Of a DNA stretch of 54,646 nt, positions 41,846 through 49,523 are shown in pieces; the stretch's first letter is position 1; the number at the start of each line of letters is the position of its first letter. A program made the translations under genes and the position numbers. This DNA is from a virus: IMG/VR virus record IMGVR_UViG_3300042312_000318, positions 1 through 54,646 of that record; one strand, written 5' to 3'. The notes beneath the pieces were generated by a model. The model ran no database searches. It was not told the origin of the DNA and was given only the letters and a program-made list of their open reading frames with translations.

Positions 41846-41988
41846 TGGCGCGCGGTAAGCCCCCAAGAATCGGCGAAGCGTCTGCAGCGCGAGGTCGGGA
41901 GATACGGGGCGCCTCGGTCGAAACGCGGGTCGCTCCCGCGCAGCCTAGCCCGACGCGGTCGCCCGTTGCGAAATACGGTCGAGAATTC

Positions 41989-42064
41989 AGCGAGTGTGGA
42001 GCACCGGCAGCTTGCCAGGCTCATAACCTGGAGGGACGGGGTTCGATTCCCTGCCTCGCTACCA
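41989..42064 (+). tRNA. tRNA with CAT anticodon (Met or Ile2)
   Basis: 76 bases with encoded CCA. The anticodon stem CCAGG/CCTGG closes the loop CTCATAA with CAT at 42022-42024. The T-arm is CGGGG/CCCTG with loop TTCGATT. Acceptor AGCGAGT/CCTCGCT pairs at six of seven positions. The D-arm GAGC/GCTT is shifted by one base, so the 8-10 linker has three bases, slightly irregular. The stem lacks the three G:C pairs of initiator tRNA. A Met elongator or lysidine-modified Ile tRNA are both possible. Confidence 0.8.
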
Positions 42065-42148
42065 AACGTGATGCGTCTGCGGCTTGAAACCGTTGACTGC
42101 CGGGGATGGGTAGGTGCCCGCCGGCGACGCACCTTGGCGCATTACTGA

Positions 42149-42173
42149 GCCCCGGGCACCCTCGGGGCGTTTT
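42149..42173 (+). terminator. Intrinsic terminator after the tRNA
   Basis: GCCCCG/CGGGGC stem (42149-42154 and 42163-42168) followed by GTTTT on the plus strand. It ends the tRNA transcript and adjoins the stop of the convergent rhomboid gene. Confidence 0.75.
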
Positions 42174-42664
42174 CATTTCGGCCGGCGCCACCATCGGATC
42201 ACCGCCCAGCCGGTCACCGCGCCGCCCAGGTGCGCAAATTGCGCGACGCCCGGCTGCAGGGTCGCGACGATCAGCAGCAGCGCGATCGCCGCGAAGACCA
42301 GCCGGCGCAGTGGCCGAACCGGATGCAACGTGCCGTAGGCGATCAGCAGGCCGAACGCGCCACCGGACGCGCCGACGACCGGGTGAGTCGAGAGCGCGGC
42401 ATGCGCGAGGCCCCCGCCAGCCACGCAGGCGAGGAAATACTGCGCGAGGCGACGCGCTCCGATCGCGCGCTCCAGCGGCGCGCCGAGGGCGGCAATCGTC
42501 AACAGGTTCGGCGCCAAGTGTGCGAGGTTGACGTGCAGGAGGGCGTAGGTCAGCAGTTGCCACGGCATAAAGCCGGAGCCGGTCTCGCCTAGCGGCCACA
42601 GCATCAGCCGCTCGGTCGGCAGCGCGCGCTGCGCGGTAAAGGCCACCGCGATGACGATCAGCAT
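42173..42664 (-). CDS. Rhomboid-family intramembrane serine protease
   Basis: 163 residues from ATG 42664. The protein is mostly hydrophobic, with about six membrane segments. Catalytic features are HLAPN (oxyanion Asn53), the serine motif GASGG (Ser100) and AHLGG (His145), with HVNLAHL at 44-50. This is the minimal six-helix rhomboid core. Rhomboids cleave membrane proteins inside the bilayer. It is the last gene of the minus arm, 26 bases after the helicase stop, with a weak ribosome-binding site. Rhomboids are uncommon in phage genomes. Confidence 0.85.
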   Translation of the reverse strand: MLIVIAVAFTAQRALPTERLMLWPLGETGSGFMPWQLLTYALLHVNLAHLAPNLLTIAALGAPLERAIGARRLAQYFLACVAGGGLAHAALSTHPVVGASGGAFGLLIAYGTLHPVRPLRRLVFAAIALLLIVATLQPGVAQFAHLGGAVTGWAVIRWWRRPK

Positions 42665-42690
42665 CGTCGTAGTGGCTCTGCCCGCGGCTC

Positions 42691-43809
42691 TCAAACGATC
42701 ACCGTGACGCGCTCGGATGCGCGCGTGATCCCGGTATACAGGTGCTTCTCGCGGTCTTCGCGGAACACCTGCGACTCGTCGAACAGGATCACGTCGTTCC
42801 ACTGCGAGCCCTGCGACTTATGCACGGTCAGCGCGTGGCCAAACGTGAACTGATCCGTCCCCCTGAGGTCGTCCCATTCCAGCTTCTTTTCTTCGCCGGT
42901 GAAAAACTCCTCGCGCACGACCACGTCGGTCTGCGGTATGGTTAGGTCGTCGATCGAATTTACTCGCATCTCAATGCGCGCGCCATTGGCCTTGACCTGC
43001 GTCGCCTCCCACAGCGAGCCATTCAGGACACCGTTTAGGCGGTTGTTCCGCAGACACACCAGACGCTCGCCCTTGACGGGGTGATGCGGCGCCGCGGTGC
43101 CAGCGTGGCCGCGCAGATGGCGAATCCGCGCGTTGTACGTCTGCCGCGTCATGTTCCGGCCGCACAGCAGTTGGTCGGCGCCCAGCACCAGCTCGCGCAT
43201 CTCGTCGCGGCCGATGCTGTCGCGCCGGATCACTCGGCTTTTGCCGTAGTCGCCGACTTGCAGTCCCCGCCCCTCGCGCACGTCCATGCTCATGCGGATG
43301 ATCGGATTCTCTGCCGCCTGCCGGTGCACCTCGGTCAGCATGACATCGGGGAAAGAGTTTATGAAATACCCTTCGCCCTTCACCGGCGGCAGCTGCGCAG
43401 GGTCGCCCAGCACCAGCACCCGCTTACGGAACGACAGCAGATCGGTAGCCAGATCCTCGCCGACCATCGACACCTCGTCGATGATAAGCAGGTCTGCGAA
43501 CGCGGCCGCGCTCTCGCGGTTCAGTACAAACTTCGTTTTCCTGGTCTCGGGGTCTTCGCGCGGCGTGTAGATCAGGCTGTGGATTGTTGACGCGCCCTCG
43601 CAACCCTTCGTGCGCAGAACCTGGGCGGCCTTTCCGGTGAAGCACGCATAGAGCACCGTACCCCTGACGCCGGCGGCGAGTTCCTTCGCGAGCGTTGTTT
43701 TGCCGGTCCCGGCATATCCGAACAGTCGGAACACCTGCGGCCCTTTCTTATTGGCCAGCCAGTCGCGCACGGCCTTGATTGCTTCCTCCTGTTGCGGGCT
43801 CCAAGTCAT
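42691..43809 (-). CDS. RecD/Dda-like superfamily 1 DNA helicase
   Basis: 372 residues, ATGA overlap upstream. Motifs are the Q-like WSPQQEEAI, Walker A FGYAGTGKTTL, Ia FTGKAAQVLR, II LLIIDEVSMV, III LVLGDPAQLPPV, V FGHALTVHKSQGSQW and VI LYTGITRASERV. A short SF1B helicase like T4 Dda, it probably unwinds DNA during phage replication or recombination. No primase or polymerase gene is present, so host enzymes are presumably used. Confidence 0.93.
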   Translation of the reverse strand: MTWSPQQEEAIKAVRDWLANKKGPQVFRLFGYAGTGKTTLAKELAAGVRGTVLYACFTGKAAQVLRTKGCEGASTIHSLIYTPREDPETRKTKFVLNRESAAAFADLLIIDEVSMVGEDLATDLLSFRKRVLVLGDPAQLPPVKGEGYFINSFPDVMLTEVHRQAAENPIIRMSMDVREGRGLQVGDYGKSRVIRRDSIGRDEMRELVLGADQLLCGRNMTRQTYNARIRHLRGHAGTAAPHHPVKGERLVCLRNNRLNGVLNGSLWEATQVKANGARIEMRVNSIDDLTIPQTDVVVREEFFTGEEKKLEWDDLRGTDQFTFGHALTVHKSQGSQWNDVILFDESQVFREDREKHLYTGITRASERVTVIV

Positions 43810-43976
43810 GGGCTTCGGTTCTCCGAGGCGACATGCGTCACGCCGACGAGCGAAACGCGATCAAGCATCGCCTCCCATAGCCCGCGCTCTGCGTCGTTCG
43901 GCGCCAGTCGCAAACCTTCACGTATCGCAGCTTCGGCGGCGTCGCAGGCCTTGATGTACTGATTCGTCGCGCTCAT
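43806..43976 (-). CDS. Small hypothetical protein, 56 aa
   Basis: The ATG overlaps the upstream stop and the stop overlaps the helicase ATG (both ATGA); GGGGGAGCG precedes the start. It is a helical protein (QYIKACDAAEAAIREGLRLA, ERGLWEAMLDRVSLVG) with no recognised domain. Its position suggests it accompanies the helicase. Confidence 0.72.
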   Translation of the reverse strand: MSATNQYIKACDAAEAAIREGLRLAPNDAERGLWEAMLDRVSLVGVTHVASENRSP

Positions 43977-45475
43977 CGCTCCCCCTTGCCGGCTAGATGC
44001 CGGGCGTCGTCCACGATCGCGGCCAGAGGCTCAGTCGCGCGCGTCTCGTCCAAGCCGAGAGCCTCCAGCATGCGTTCGCTGCGACCCGTGGTGAGTTGGC
44101 CAAACAGGTCGGAAACAAAACGCCAGCGATTGGCATTGGCTAGGGTCTGCGCATCCGCTGGCGGCGCTCCGGCGTAGAGCGGAACGTCATGACCTCGGTC
44201 TCCAGCACAGACGCCGGCGGCTGCTCCTGTCTTTCCAGAGTTGGCACGCAAAAAGTCAAATTCCCGGCGACTCACCCACGCCACCGCCTCCCCGCTGCTA
44301 GCGGTCAAGATCACCCCGCCGATACGCTCCTTAATCCCTTCGATCGCGGCCTCGGCGTCGTCAAGGTACAAGCGATACCAGCGGGAATTCCCTTGGCGCA
44401 CCTGGCTAATCGCTTTTGCGGCGGACAGCGCTAGATCGGATTGTTCCACCGCCCCGCTGCCGGCGGGAGCGGCCATGGCGAGCTTTTGTTCCATCGCCAT
44501 GAAGGTCACGACCAAAGATTTCAGCAGGTCTTCGGGGCCGCCCCCTTCGCAGACGCGAATCGCATGCGGGCTGCGGTCAAGCAAGCAACGCGCATTCGCT
44601 TCCCAGCCATTGTCATCCGCCCCGCCCTCGGCGGCCTTGGGCTGCGCAATGTCTGAGAATCGCCGATCCACTGAGCGCTGCCACTTCGGCTTTGAATAGC
44701 CCATGCGCATAGCCCAATGTTCGGGGATAGAGCGCTTTCCGGTTAGAACACCAGAGACGTAGGCAGGGCTGACCTTGTACTCTTTCGCAAGTTCGGCCTG
44801 AGAGCCAAGAATCTTTGCATACGCCTTAAGATCGGCGATGACATCGGCGTCCGAATACTCTCGATCATCCACCCCCTCCTTGGCGTTGGCCTCTGGCCGC
44901 TCGCTTGCGTCGATGCCGGCGTATCCTAGCTTCCTGAGCTCGGTCTCGGCTCGCTGCGCGCGACGCTTCCATTCAAGCGGGTCTTCGCGTGCTCCCGCGT
45001 AGGCGTCGCGCATGTCCGCACCGGCGGCTTCGGGCTTGGGCTGCGCATGCCGGAACTGCAAAGATTCGTCACGATTATTTTCGCGAAAGTATTGGTCGGT
45101 GCATTGTTGCCACTGGGTCCACGCACCATCGCCGCTACACCATCGCCGCACTTCGTATGTTGCATCAGCCCCCGCGGTTTCGGGCTGCGCGTGCCAAGCC
45201 CCGCACGAACATGGGACTCCGCCATTCGGGGCATCACAGGGTTCCGTCGCTCCGTTGCTGTCCGGGTTGTGGGCGACCGCCTCCGCCTTGGCCTCGGGCT
45301 GCGTTCCGTATTGGCATACTTCTTCCGTTTCGCAATCGCACTCGGGGTATCGGTCTCGGCCATCGCGCGGCGCACCGCAGGCCATCTTGCTGTCCAAATG
45401 CTGCGCCGGATTCTCCGGGCACGGATGTTGCAAAGACCTATCACCGCCCGGGCATGTGCAGTTGTTTGTGGTCAT
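43973..45475 (-). CDS. Mosaic phage protein, Ea22-like, with Cys-rich N-terminus and HTH
   Basis: 500 residues. The first 150 are Cys-rich (CTCPGGD, PECDCETEEVCQYG, VPCSCGAWH), a possible zinc-binding region. The middle has an HTH (GSQAELAKEYKVSPAYVSGV) and the C-terminus the phage motif GEAVAWVSRREFDFLRANSG with VPLYAGAPPA. Such modular, recombination-prone proteins are known in lambda-type early regions (Ea22-like). No function is established. It is coupled to the 54-residue gene upstream. Confidence 0.7.
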   Translation of the reverse strand: MTTNNCTCPGGDRSLQHPCPENPAQHLDSKMACGAPRDGRDRYPECDCETEEVCQYGTQPEAKAEAVAHNPDSNGATEPCDAPNGGVPCSCGAWHAQPETAGADATYEVRRWCSGDGAWTQWQQCTDQYFRENNRDESLQFRHAQPKPEAAGADMRDAYAGAREDPLEWKRRAQRAETELRKLGYAGIDASERPEANAKEGVDDREYSDADVIADLKAYAKILGSQAELAKEYKVSPAYVSGVLTGKRSIPEHWAMRMGYSKPKWQRSVDRRFSDIAQPKAAEGGADDNGWEANARCLLDRSPHAIRVCEGGGPEDLLKSLVVTFMAMEQKLAMAAPAGSGAVEQSDLALSAAKAISQVRQGNSRWYRLYLDDAEAAIEGIKERIGGVILTASSGEAVAWVSRREFDFLRANSGKTGAAAGVCAGDRGHDVPLYAGAPPADAQTLANANRWRFVSDLFGQLTTGRSERMLEALGLDETRATEPLAAIVDDARHLAGKGER

Positions 45476-45636
45476 TGTCTCTTACCCTTGCGTTTAACCG
45501 GCCGGCTAGCGGCGCTGTGCCATCGAGTGATGGCGGTGTTTGCGATTACAAACTGCACACGAAACCAAAAAAAATAACGAGCTGCTCTGCGCCAAGCCGC
45601 ACGCGCCATCTGTGGTTTCTTGCTTCGAAGTCTCAT
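45472..45636 (-). CDS. Small basic protein with hydrophobic segment
   Basis: 54 residues, joined by ATGA overlaps to both neighbours, which strongly supports it. A basic start (RLRSKKPQMARAAWRRAAR) precedes YFFWFRVQFVIANTAI (about 21-36) and a basic tail (SRPVKRKGKRQ). It may be a membrane-associated peptide. It fills the gap 45476-45632. Confidence 0.72.
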   Translation of the reverse strand: MRLRSKKPQMARAAWRRAARYFFWFRVQFVIANTAITRWHSAASRPVKRKGKRQ

Positions 45637-46766
45637 GAATCACCGCCTGTCGAATTGTCCTTGGCGTGCCGACCATCGACGTTACGCAGGATGTCCGCCC
45701 GACCGCGAAGGGAATCGGCGACCCCAGCGGCGAAGTTCCCGGCGCGCGTGTCTCGCTCGATCAGCTCAGAGGCGATGCGGTCTAAAAAGTCTGGAAGAGA
45801 TTCCGGGCCGGGCTGCGGCTCCGCGTTACTTAGCGGCGCATCGGCCGCAGTAAGTAACGGCTGCGGCGAGGCGCGCACAGGCTGCCCGTGGACAGCGCCC
45901 GGCGGCTTGGAGTCATGGCAGCGGGGGCACGTTGCCCGTCTGTCGTGATTCACAGGGCACAAGTTGAGCCAGACCTCCGGCGCATCCTGTGCAACAGCCG
46001 ATGAATCCTTGGCAGCTGCGGGCTGCGGCGCGGCGGCGAGCATAAGGAACGCCTGAAGTGCCTTCCATTCGTGGTTTCTGTGGCCGCTTTCGACGTAGGT
46101 GCGATACAGGCCGCTGTGCTTGCGCTTTTCGTACTCGACGCGCTCTTTGGCAGCCTCATAGCTGAGGTACGCATCGACAAACTGCCACCTTGCCCTGTAC
46201 TCGATGCGCTCAAATCGCTCGGGTAGTGCCCAGCCGCGGCCTGATCGTCGCTCCAGCCTTGCGGCCTTACGCTCCTCGACTTCCTCGCCGTCTTCAACCC
46301 ATATGAAACCATCGCCCTCGCCGTCTTGCACGCGATAGATGCGATCCTCGCGCTGCACGGTGTAGATCGGGTCCGCCGTGAAGTGATCATTCTGCATTCG
46401 ATCTGCGATCAAGCGCCGACCGATTTCGATCAGCCCCTCCGGCACCGCCACAGCCGCAGCAGCGCGGGCGTCGCCGTAGGTGCGGAGTGAGTCGCGGCTG
46501 TAAAGGTAAGTAATTTCGGGGTATTGATCGAGGCCATGCGGGTCTGCCCCTTGGGCAAACAAGTTGAAGTCTTCTTCCTCGCTATCATAGAACCCGAACG
46601 GTTCCGGCAGCCCCACCTCGCCACCCGGCGCGGGCTGCGCGGCGAGGGCGTCCTCGATCTCTCGCGCAAGCTCCAACGGTTCATTGCTGCCGTCGTCGTC
46701 GTATTTCGCGCCCTCGTCTTGCAGGTACGGGATCGCCTTTTTCAGCAGTTCGCGCAGGTCAGTCAT
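45633..46766 (-). CDS. Modular phage early protein, Ea22-like
   Basis: 377 residues, acidic at the N-terminus. The region PFGFYDSEEEDFNLF with ITYLYSRDSLRTYGDA resembles the phage module that ends in 'LYT' or 'PLYS'. A helical charged centre follows (EAAKERVEYEKRKHSGLYRT), then a Cys pair (LCPVNHDRRATCPRCHDS) as a candidate zinc finger. It looks like a recombination-built protein like its neighbour. No function assigned. Confidence 0.68.
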   Translation of the reverse strand: MTDLRELLKKAIPYLQDEGAKYDDDGSNEPLELAREIEDALAAQPAPGGEVGLPEPFGFYDSEEEDFNLFAQGADPHGLDQYPEITYLYSRDSLRTYGDARAAAAVAVPEGLIEIGRRLIADRMQNDHFTADPIYTVQREDRIYRVQDGEGDGFIWVEDGEEVEERKAARLERRSGRGWALPERFERIEYRARWQFVDAYLSYEAAKERVEYEKRKHSGLYRTYVESGHRNHEWKALQAFLMLAAAPQPAAAKDSSAVAQDAPEVWLNLCPVNHDRRATCPRCHDSKPPGAVHGQPVRASPQPLLTAADAPLSNAEPQPGPESLPDFLDRIASELIERDTRAGNFAAGVADSLRGRADILRNVDGRHAKDNSTGGDS

Positions 46767-47130
46767 GGTGAGGTTCCTTCGAAAGTTCCCTCGTCAATCG
46801 GTCAATCTCGTCCAACTTCCGCTGCCTCTCGGCCTTGGATGCCGCGTCCTTCCGTTCTTGCGCGCACTCTCGCGCTGCGGCGACAGGGTCATCTGCCGTC
46901 CAAACTTTCAGAGGGATGCGTGTCTCATGCTCGTAGGGACCACCGCTGCGGTGGTGCGTGTGCCGGATCGTGAAGAACCCAGCAGGCCACCTTTCGATGC
47001 TGTCGATGCAGTAGACGCCGCCGAAATGCTCTGCAATCGGTAGGATCGCTGCGCGCATTGCGTCATGTGCGCCTTCCGTGATCTCGACCATGCGCTCCCA
47101 GCGTTCGACTTTCTTGATGTGGTTAGCCAT
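46759..47130 (-). CDS. Hypothetical protein, 123 aa
   Basis: Soluble. The centre is GVYCIDSIERWPAGFFTIRH with several His residues, and the C-terminus is a charged helix (RKDAASKAERQRKLDEIDRL). It overlaps both neighbours by 8 bases, indicating one operon from the promoter at 48443. Function unknown. Confidence 0.7.
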   Translation of the reverse strand: MANHIKKVERWERMVEITEGAHDAMRAAILPIAEHFGGVYCIDSIERWPAGFFTIRHTHHRSGGPYEHETRIPLKVWTADDPVAAARECAQERKDAASKAERQRKLDEIDRLTRELSKEPHHD

Positions 47131-47530
47131 GGCTTTCGGCCTCCGTGCTGGTCGGGTTCAGGGCGGCGGTGAGTGCGGCTTGGGCATCGCCCTTGTGCAT
47201 TTGCCACTGCACACAAAAAGTGCCGTCTGGATTCTTGGACCTGGTCATGGTGCCGGAGTAGTAGACGGGGGCGTCTGGATTCCAGCCGTTTGCTATGCAA
47301 ATTCCGCGAGCACCACGCTCCACCCTCGCCTCATCCACCTGCGGGCGCAACTGGCGGGCAAAGTCTGTGAGTTCTTGGGCGGTGAATGCGTACAACGGCG
47401 CGCCGAGATTGATTTTTCCCTCGGGATAAAAGATGCCGACTTTTGCGGCCAACGCCTCTACGCTGGTCTGGGCTGTGGGCTCGTCGGCCTTGCTTTCAGC
47501 GGCGATCGTGGTGAGGCGTTCGATGTGCAT
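47123..47530 (-). CDS. Hypothetical protein, 135 aa
   Basis: GGAGAA precedes the ATG. The sequence is mixed helical and beta, with the motif APLYAFTAQELTDFARQLR, often seen as a shared module in phage early proteins. It follows a 145-base gap (47531-47675) that holds an 8-bp CCGGCGTT/AACGCCGG hairpin and no gene. Function unknown. Confidence 0.68.
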   Translation of the reverse strand: MHIERLTTIAAESKADEPTAQTSVEALAAKVGIFYPEGKINLGAPLYAFTAQELTDFARQLRPQVDEARVERGARGICIANGWNPDAPVYYSGTMTRSKNPDGTFCVQWQMHKGDAQAALTAALNPTSTEAESHG

Positions 47531-47675
47531 TGTGTTCTCCGGGATGGGGTGCCCCGGCGGGAAACGGGGCGGCGGGGATGTGTGGTGGACGCGGCCGGGC
47601 TACGTAGTTACCGGCTCCGGCGTTCGCGTGCGCGCAACGCCGGCTGCATTGGACGTTCGCACCGCGCCCGTGGGA

Positions 47676-48413
47676 TCAGTCGCGGCTGGCGATGCGGCGT
47701 TCGCGGCGGGCCTGCTGCGCGTCGAACGCCGCGCGAACCTGCGGATACAGCGGGTGCACCGGCAGCACCTGGATGCGGTCCTTCTCGAAATAGTCGGTCA
47801 TGCTGTCGCTTTCGTTCTTGACCTCAAAGCAGGTGCGCACCAGCGCTGAAAATCCGGTGTATTCGTGGCTGTAGATCGTGATCGTGTCGGCGGCCATTTC
47901 GGCCGGGACGTTCGTGTAGCCGCCCATCGAGTAATGCGCCTTCTGCAGCTTCTCGCCCTTGGCATCCTTGATGCCGTTCCAGAAGAAGACCGGCGCGGTC
48001 TTGATCACGACGCTGCGCTGCGCATCGGCCAGGTCGTGCTTTGCCTTCTCGCGGGCCAGCAGCTCGTCGGCTTCGCGCTTCGCGGCAGTTTTGCGGGCAA
48101 CTTGAATCAGCGCGTTGCAATGCACGCGATCGACGAGGCGGTAGCCGATACCGATGCCGCCGAAGCTGGACTGCTGCACGGTGGCGCGGCGGCCGTCGAA
48201 CAGGATCACTTCAACGTGGCAGTCGTTTGAGCGGATAACGCGGCGGGCGCCGCCGAGGGTCGTTTGCGCCGGCTCCGGGTTCGGCGTACCGTGCACTGCG
48301 ACGATCAAGCCGTCGCAGTCCTCGCCGAAGAGGCCTCCATGGAAGCGGACACGGCGGCCGACGGTGATAGCCTCGGCGGCCGCTTCGATCTCGGGCAGTT
48401 GGACGATGGTCAT
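47676..48413 (-). CDS. Hypothetical protein, first gene of the 48.4-kb operon
   Basis: 245 residues. The N-terminal half is beta-rich (GRRVRFHGGLFGEDCDGLIV, VILFDGRRATVQQSSFGG), followed by a charged helix (AKREADELLAREKAKHDLAD). The C-terminal part (SMGGYTNVPAEMAADTITIY) resembles a fold in phage single-strand-binding-like or hypothetical proteins. No firm family. It follows 30-60 bases after the operator-promoter. Confidence 0.65.
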   Translation of the reverse strand: MTIVQLPEIEAAAEAITVGRRVRFHGGLFGEDCDGLIVAVHGTPNPEPAQTTLGGARRVIRSNDCHVEVILFDGRRATVQQSSFGGIGIGYRLVDRVHCNALIQVARKTAAKREADELLAREKAKHDLADAQRSVVIKTAPVFFWNGIKDAKGEKLQKAHYSMGGYTNVPAEMAADTITIYSHEYTGFSALVRTCFEVKNESDSMTDYFEKDRIQVLPVHPLYPQVRAAFDAQQARRERRIASRD

Positions 48414-48440
48414 GGCGTGGTCTCGGGTGGCGATGTGGTA

Positions 48441-48471
48441 ATGCTACCGTCGGTGGCATGCCAATGTCAAC
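48441..48471 (-). promoter_or_regulatory. Promoter with operator for the leftward 48.4-kb operon
   Basis: Minus -35 TTGACA (48470-48465) and -10 TAGCAT or GTAGCA (48447-48441). The operator GCTACCGTCGGTGGC (48443-48457) differs at one position from the perfect palindrome at 24368. It drives the genes from 48413 down to the rhomboid and helicase, under probable repressor control. Confidence 0.78.
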
Positions 48472-48501
48472 CAGTCAGCACGCCGTTCGTCGGGTCGGCC
48501 C

Positions 48502-48531
48502 TTGACGATGGCATGCGCCCCCCGGTATCTT
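48502..48531 (+). promoter_or_regulatory. Promoter of the tRNA cassette
   Basis: TTGACG (48502-48507) and GTATCT/TATCTT (48525-48531) with a 17- or 18-base spacer, on the plus strand and divergent from the operator-promoter at 48443. No operator lies within it, so the tRNAs may be expressed even when early operons are repressed. Confidence 0.65.
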
Positions 48532-48545
48532 GTAAGAGCTCGATG

Positions 48546-48617
48546 CGCTCGGTAGCTCAATGGTGGAGTACCTGTCCACGGAACAGATGGTTGCAGGTTC
48601 GAGTCCTGCCCTAGCGA
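48546..48617 (+). tRNA. tRNA-Arg(ACG)-like, unusual C33
   Basis: 72 bases. The acceptor CGCTCGG/CCTAGCG pairs at six of seven positions, the D-arm is GCTC/GAGT, and the T-arm GCAGG-TTCGAGT-CCTGC is perfect. The anticodon stem CTGT/ACAG holds the loop CCACGGA, giving anticodon ACG at 48578-48580 with C instead of the almost universal U33, and one mismatched stem base. The CCA end is not encoded. It resembles bacterial tRNA-Arg(ACG), but the anticodon arm is degenerate. Confidence 0.68.
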
Positions 48618-48624
48618 TAGCGTC

Positions 48625-48700
48625 AGCCTGAATAGCTAAATGGCGAAGCGCCGGCCCAAAAAGCCGGAGGATGTAGGTTCGAGTCCTTCTCAGGTTGCCA
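48625..48700 (+). tRNA. tRNA-like gene, atypical anticodon loop (nominal AAA)
   Basis: 76 bases with encoded CCA. The acceptor AGCCTGA/TCAGGTT pairs fully (one G:U), and the T-arm GTAGG/CCTTC has the canonical TTCGAGT loop. The anticodon stem CCGGC/GCCGG is perfect but the loop is CCAAAAA: C33 and nominal anticodon AAA (48658-48660), which is essentially not used in bacteria. It may be a decayed tRNA or one with a non-translational role. Confidence 0.6.
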
Positions 48701-48708
48701 GCTTCACC

Positions 48709-48794
48709 GGATCGCGTTACCGGATGGGCGCCGGGCCTGACTGTAAATCAGGCGAGCATGCTCTCGCATCGTTCGACTCGATGGCGATCCACCA
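48709..48794 (+). tRNA. tRNA-Tyr(GTA)
   Basis: 86 bases, class II with a long variable arm (CGAG/CTCG). The acceptor GGATCGC/GCGATCC is perfect, the anticodon stem CCTGA/TCAGG encloses CTGTAAA (GTA, normal U33), the T-arm is CATCG-TTCGACT-CGATG, and CCA is encoded. The D-arm CCGG/CCGG is slightly shifted. The downstream 48795-48964 shows no convincing gene or further tRNA. Confidence 0.88.
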
Positions 48795-48964
48795 ACTGCG
48801 GGTGCGGCGAATGCCGCGAGGACTACATGGCATTGATGTCCTCGCACAACTCGTCGCCGCGCCGGCTTCGGAAACACCGTGGCGAGCGAGTGGCACCGGC
48901 CTTGGATCAAAGGCTGACACCTGAGAAAGCGCAGGCGTTGCCGGGATCACGTAGCCCGGCCCCA

Positions 48965-49001
48965 AAGGCCCCGGAATTGTTCCCCGGGGCCTTCTTTTTT
49001 T
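48965..49001 (+). terminator. Terminator of the tRNA cassette
   Basis: AAGGCCCCGG/CCGGGGCCTT (48965-48974 and 48984-48993) makes a 10-bp stem, and a run of Ts follows. It bounds a transcript of about 460 bases from the promoter at 48502 and separates it from the convergent minus genes. Confidence 0.88.
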
Positions 49002-49140
49002 CCGACGAACGGCGATTGCAGATGCGCCCACGCGCGCGGCATGCTCAGGGCTCGACGCCGCCCCACCGCCACCGACCGGAGTCCGCCATGAAGTAGACGC
49101 AGCCGGCCCACCGACAAACCGGCACCCGAGACGACGACAG

Positions 49141-49163
49141 AGGCCCCGCCACGCGCGGGGCTT
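49141..49163. terminator. Possible hairpin between convergent units
   Basis: AGGCCCCGC/GCGGGGCTT forms a 9-bp stem with a 5-base loop, just past the stop of the AlpA-like gene. There is no T-run on either side, so termination would be weak. Confidence 0.35.
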
Positions 49164-49168
49164 CTGCG

Positions 49169-49357
49169 TTATCGGGCTCGGTGCTCTCGGTCTTCAAGGA
49201 ACTGCAGCACACTCGTGCGGCGCCAAGCGAGCTTCGCGCCGAGTTTGAATCCCTTGGGGATGGCGCCGCTGCGGCGATAGTAGTGCCCACGCACCGCGGC
49301 CTCCGTCATGCCGAGCATGCGGGCCAGATCAGCAATGAAAAGGACTTCCGTGTCCAT
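49169..49357 (-). CDS. AlpA/excisionase-like DNA-binding protein
   Basis: 62 residues from ATG 49357 (ACGGAGGAACG upstream). The MerR-like winged helix LFIADLARMLGMTEAAVRGH, IPKGFKLGAKLAWRRTSVLQ, FLEDRE is the layout of AlpA-type regulators and phage excisionases. With only an integrase remnant in the genome, an Xis role is doubtful. It may instead regulate transcription or be a vestige. Confidence 0.8.
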   Translation of the reverse strand: MDTEVLFIADLARMLGMTEAAVRGHYYRRSGAIPKGFKLGAKLAWRRTSVLQFLEDREHRAR

Positions 49358-49409
49358 CGTTCCTCCGTGTTCAACACACCGGGTCACTCTGCGAGCAAGG
49401 AGATCAGCG

Positions 49410-49523
49410 CTATTCCCCTACCCAGACGGGACAGAGCCCCGGCTGCCGGTGTTCGGGCGTGTCCTGCGCTTCACCCGTAGCACCTCCGGCTGGCCAGCGC
49501 GTGAAGTGCGCCACCCTTCGCAT
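49410..49523 (-). CDS. Candidate 37-residue protein coupled to the Ref-like gene
   Basis: The ATG overlaps the Ref-like stop (TAATG), which favours re-initiation. The product (RRVAHFTRWPAGGATGEAQD...LCPVWVGE) has no recognised domain. Support is positional only. Confidence 0.4.
   Translation of the reverse strand: MRRVAHFTRWPAGGATGEAQDTPEHRQPGLCPVWVGE

Noticed and set aside
41800-42132. Minus-strand frame around the tRNA(CAT)
   Set aside because: Contains the familiar false peptide produced by reading a tRNA gene backwards.
48640-49096. Plus-strand frames through the tRNA genes, one with a CxCxxC stretch
   Set aside because: They overlap mature tRNA-Tyr and the terminator and lack a credible start; more likely RNA sequence read as protein.
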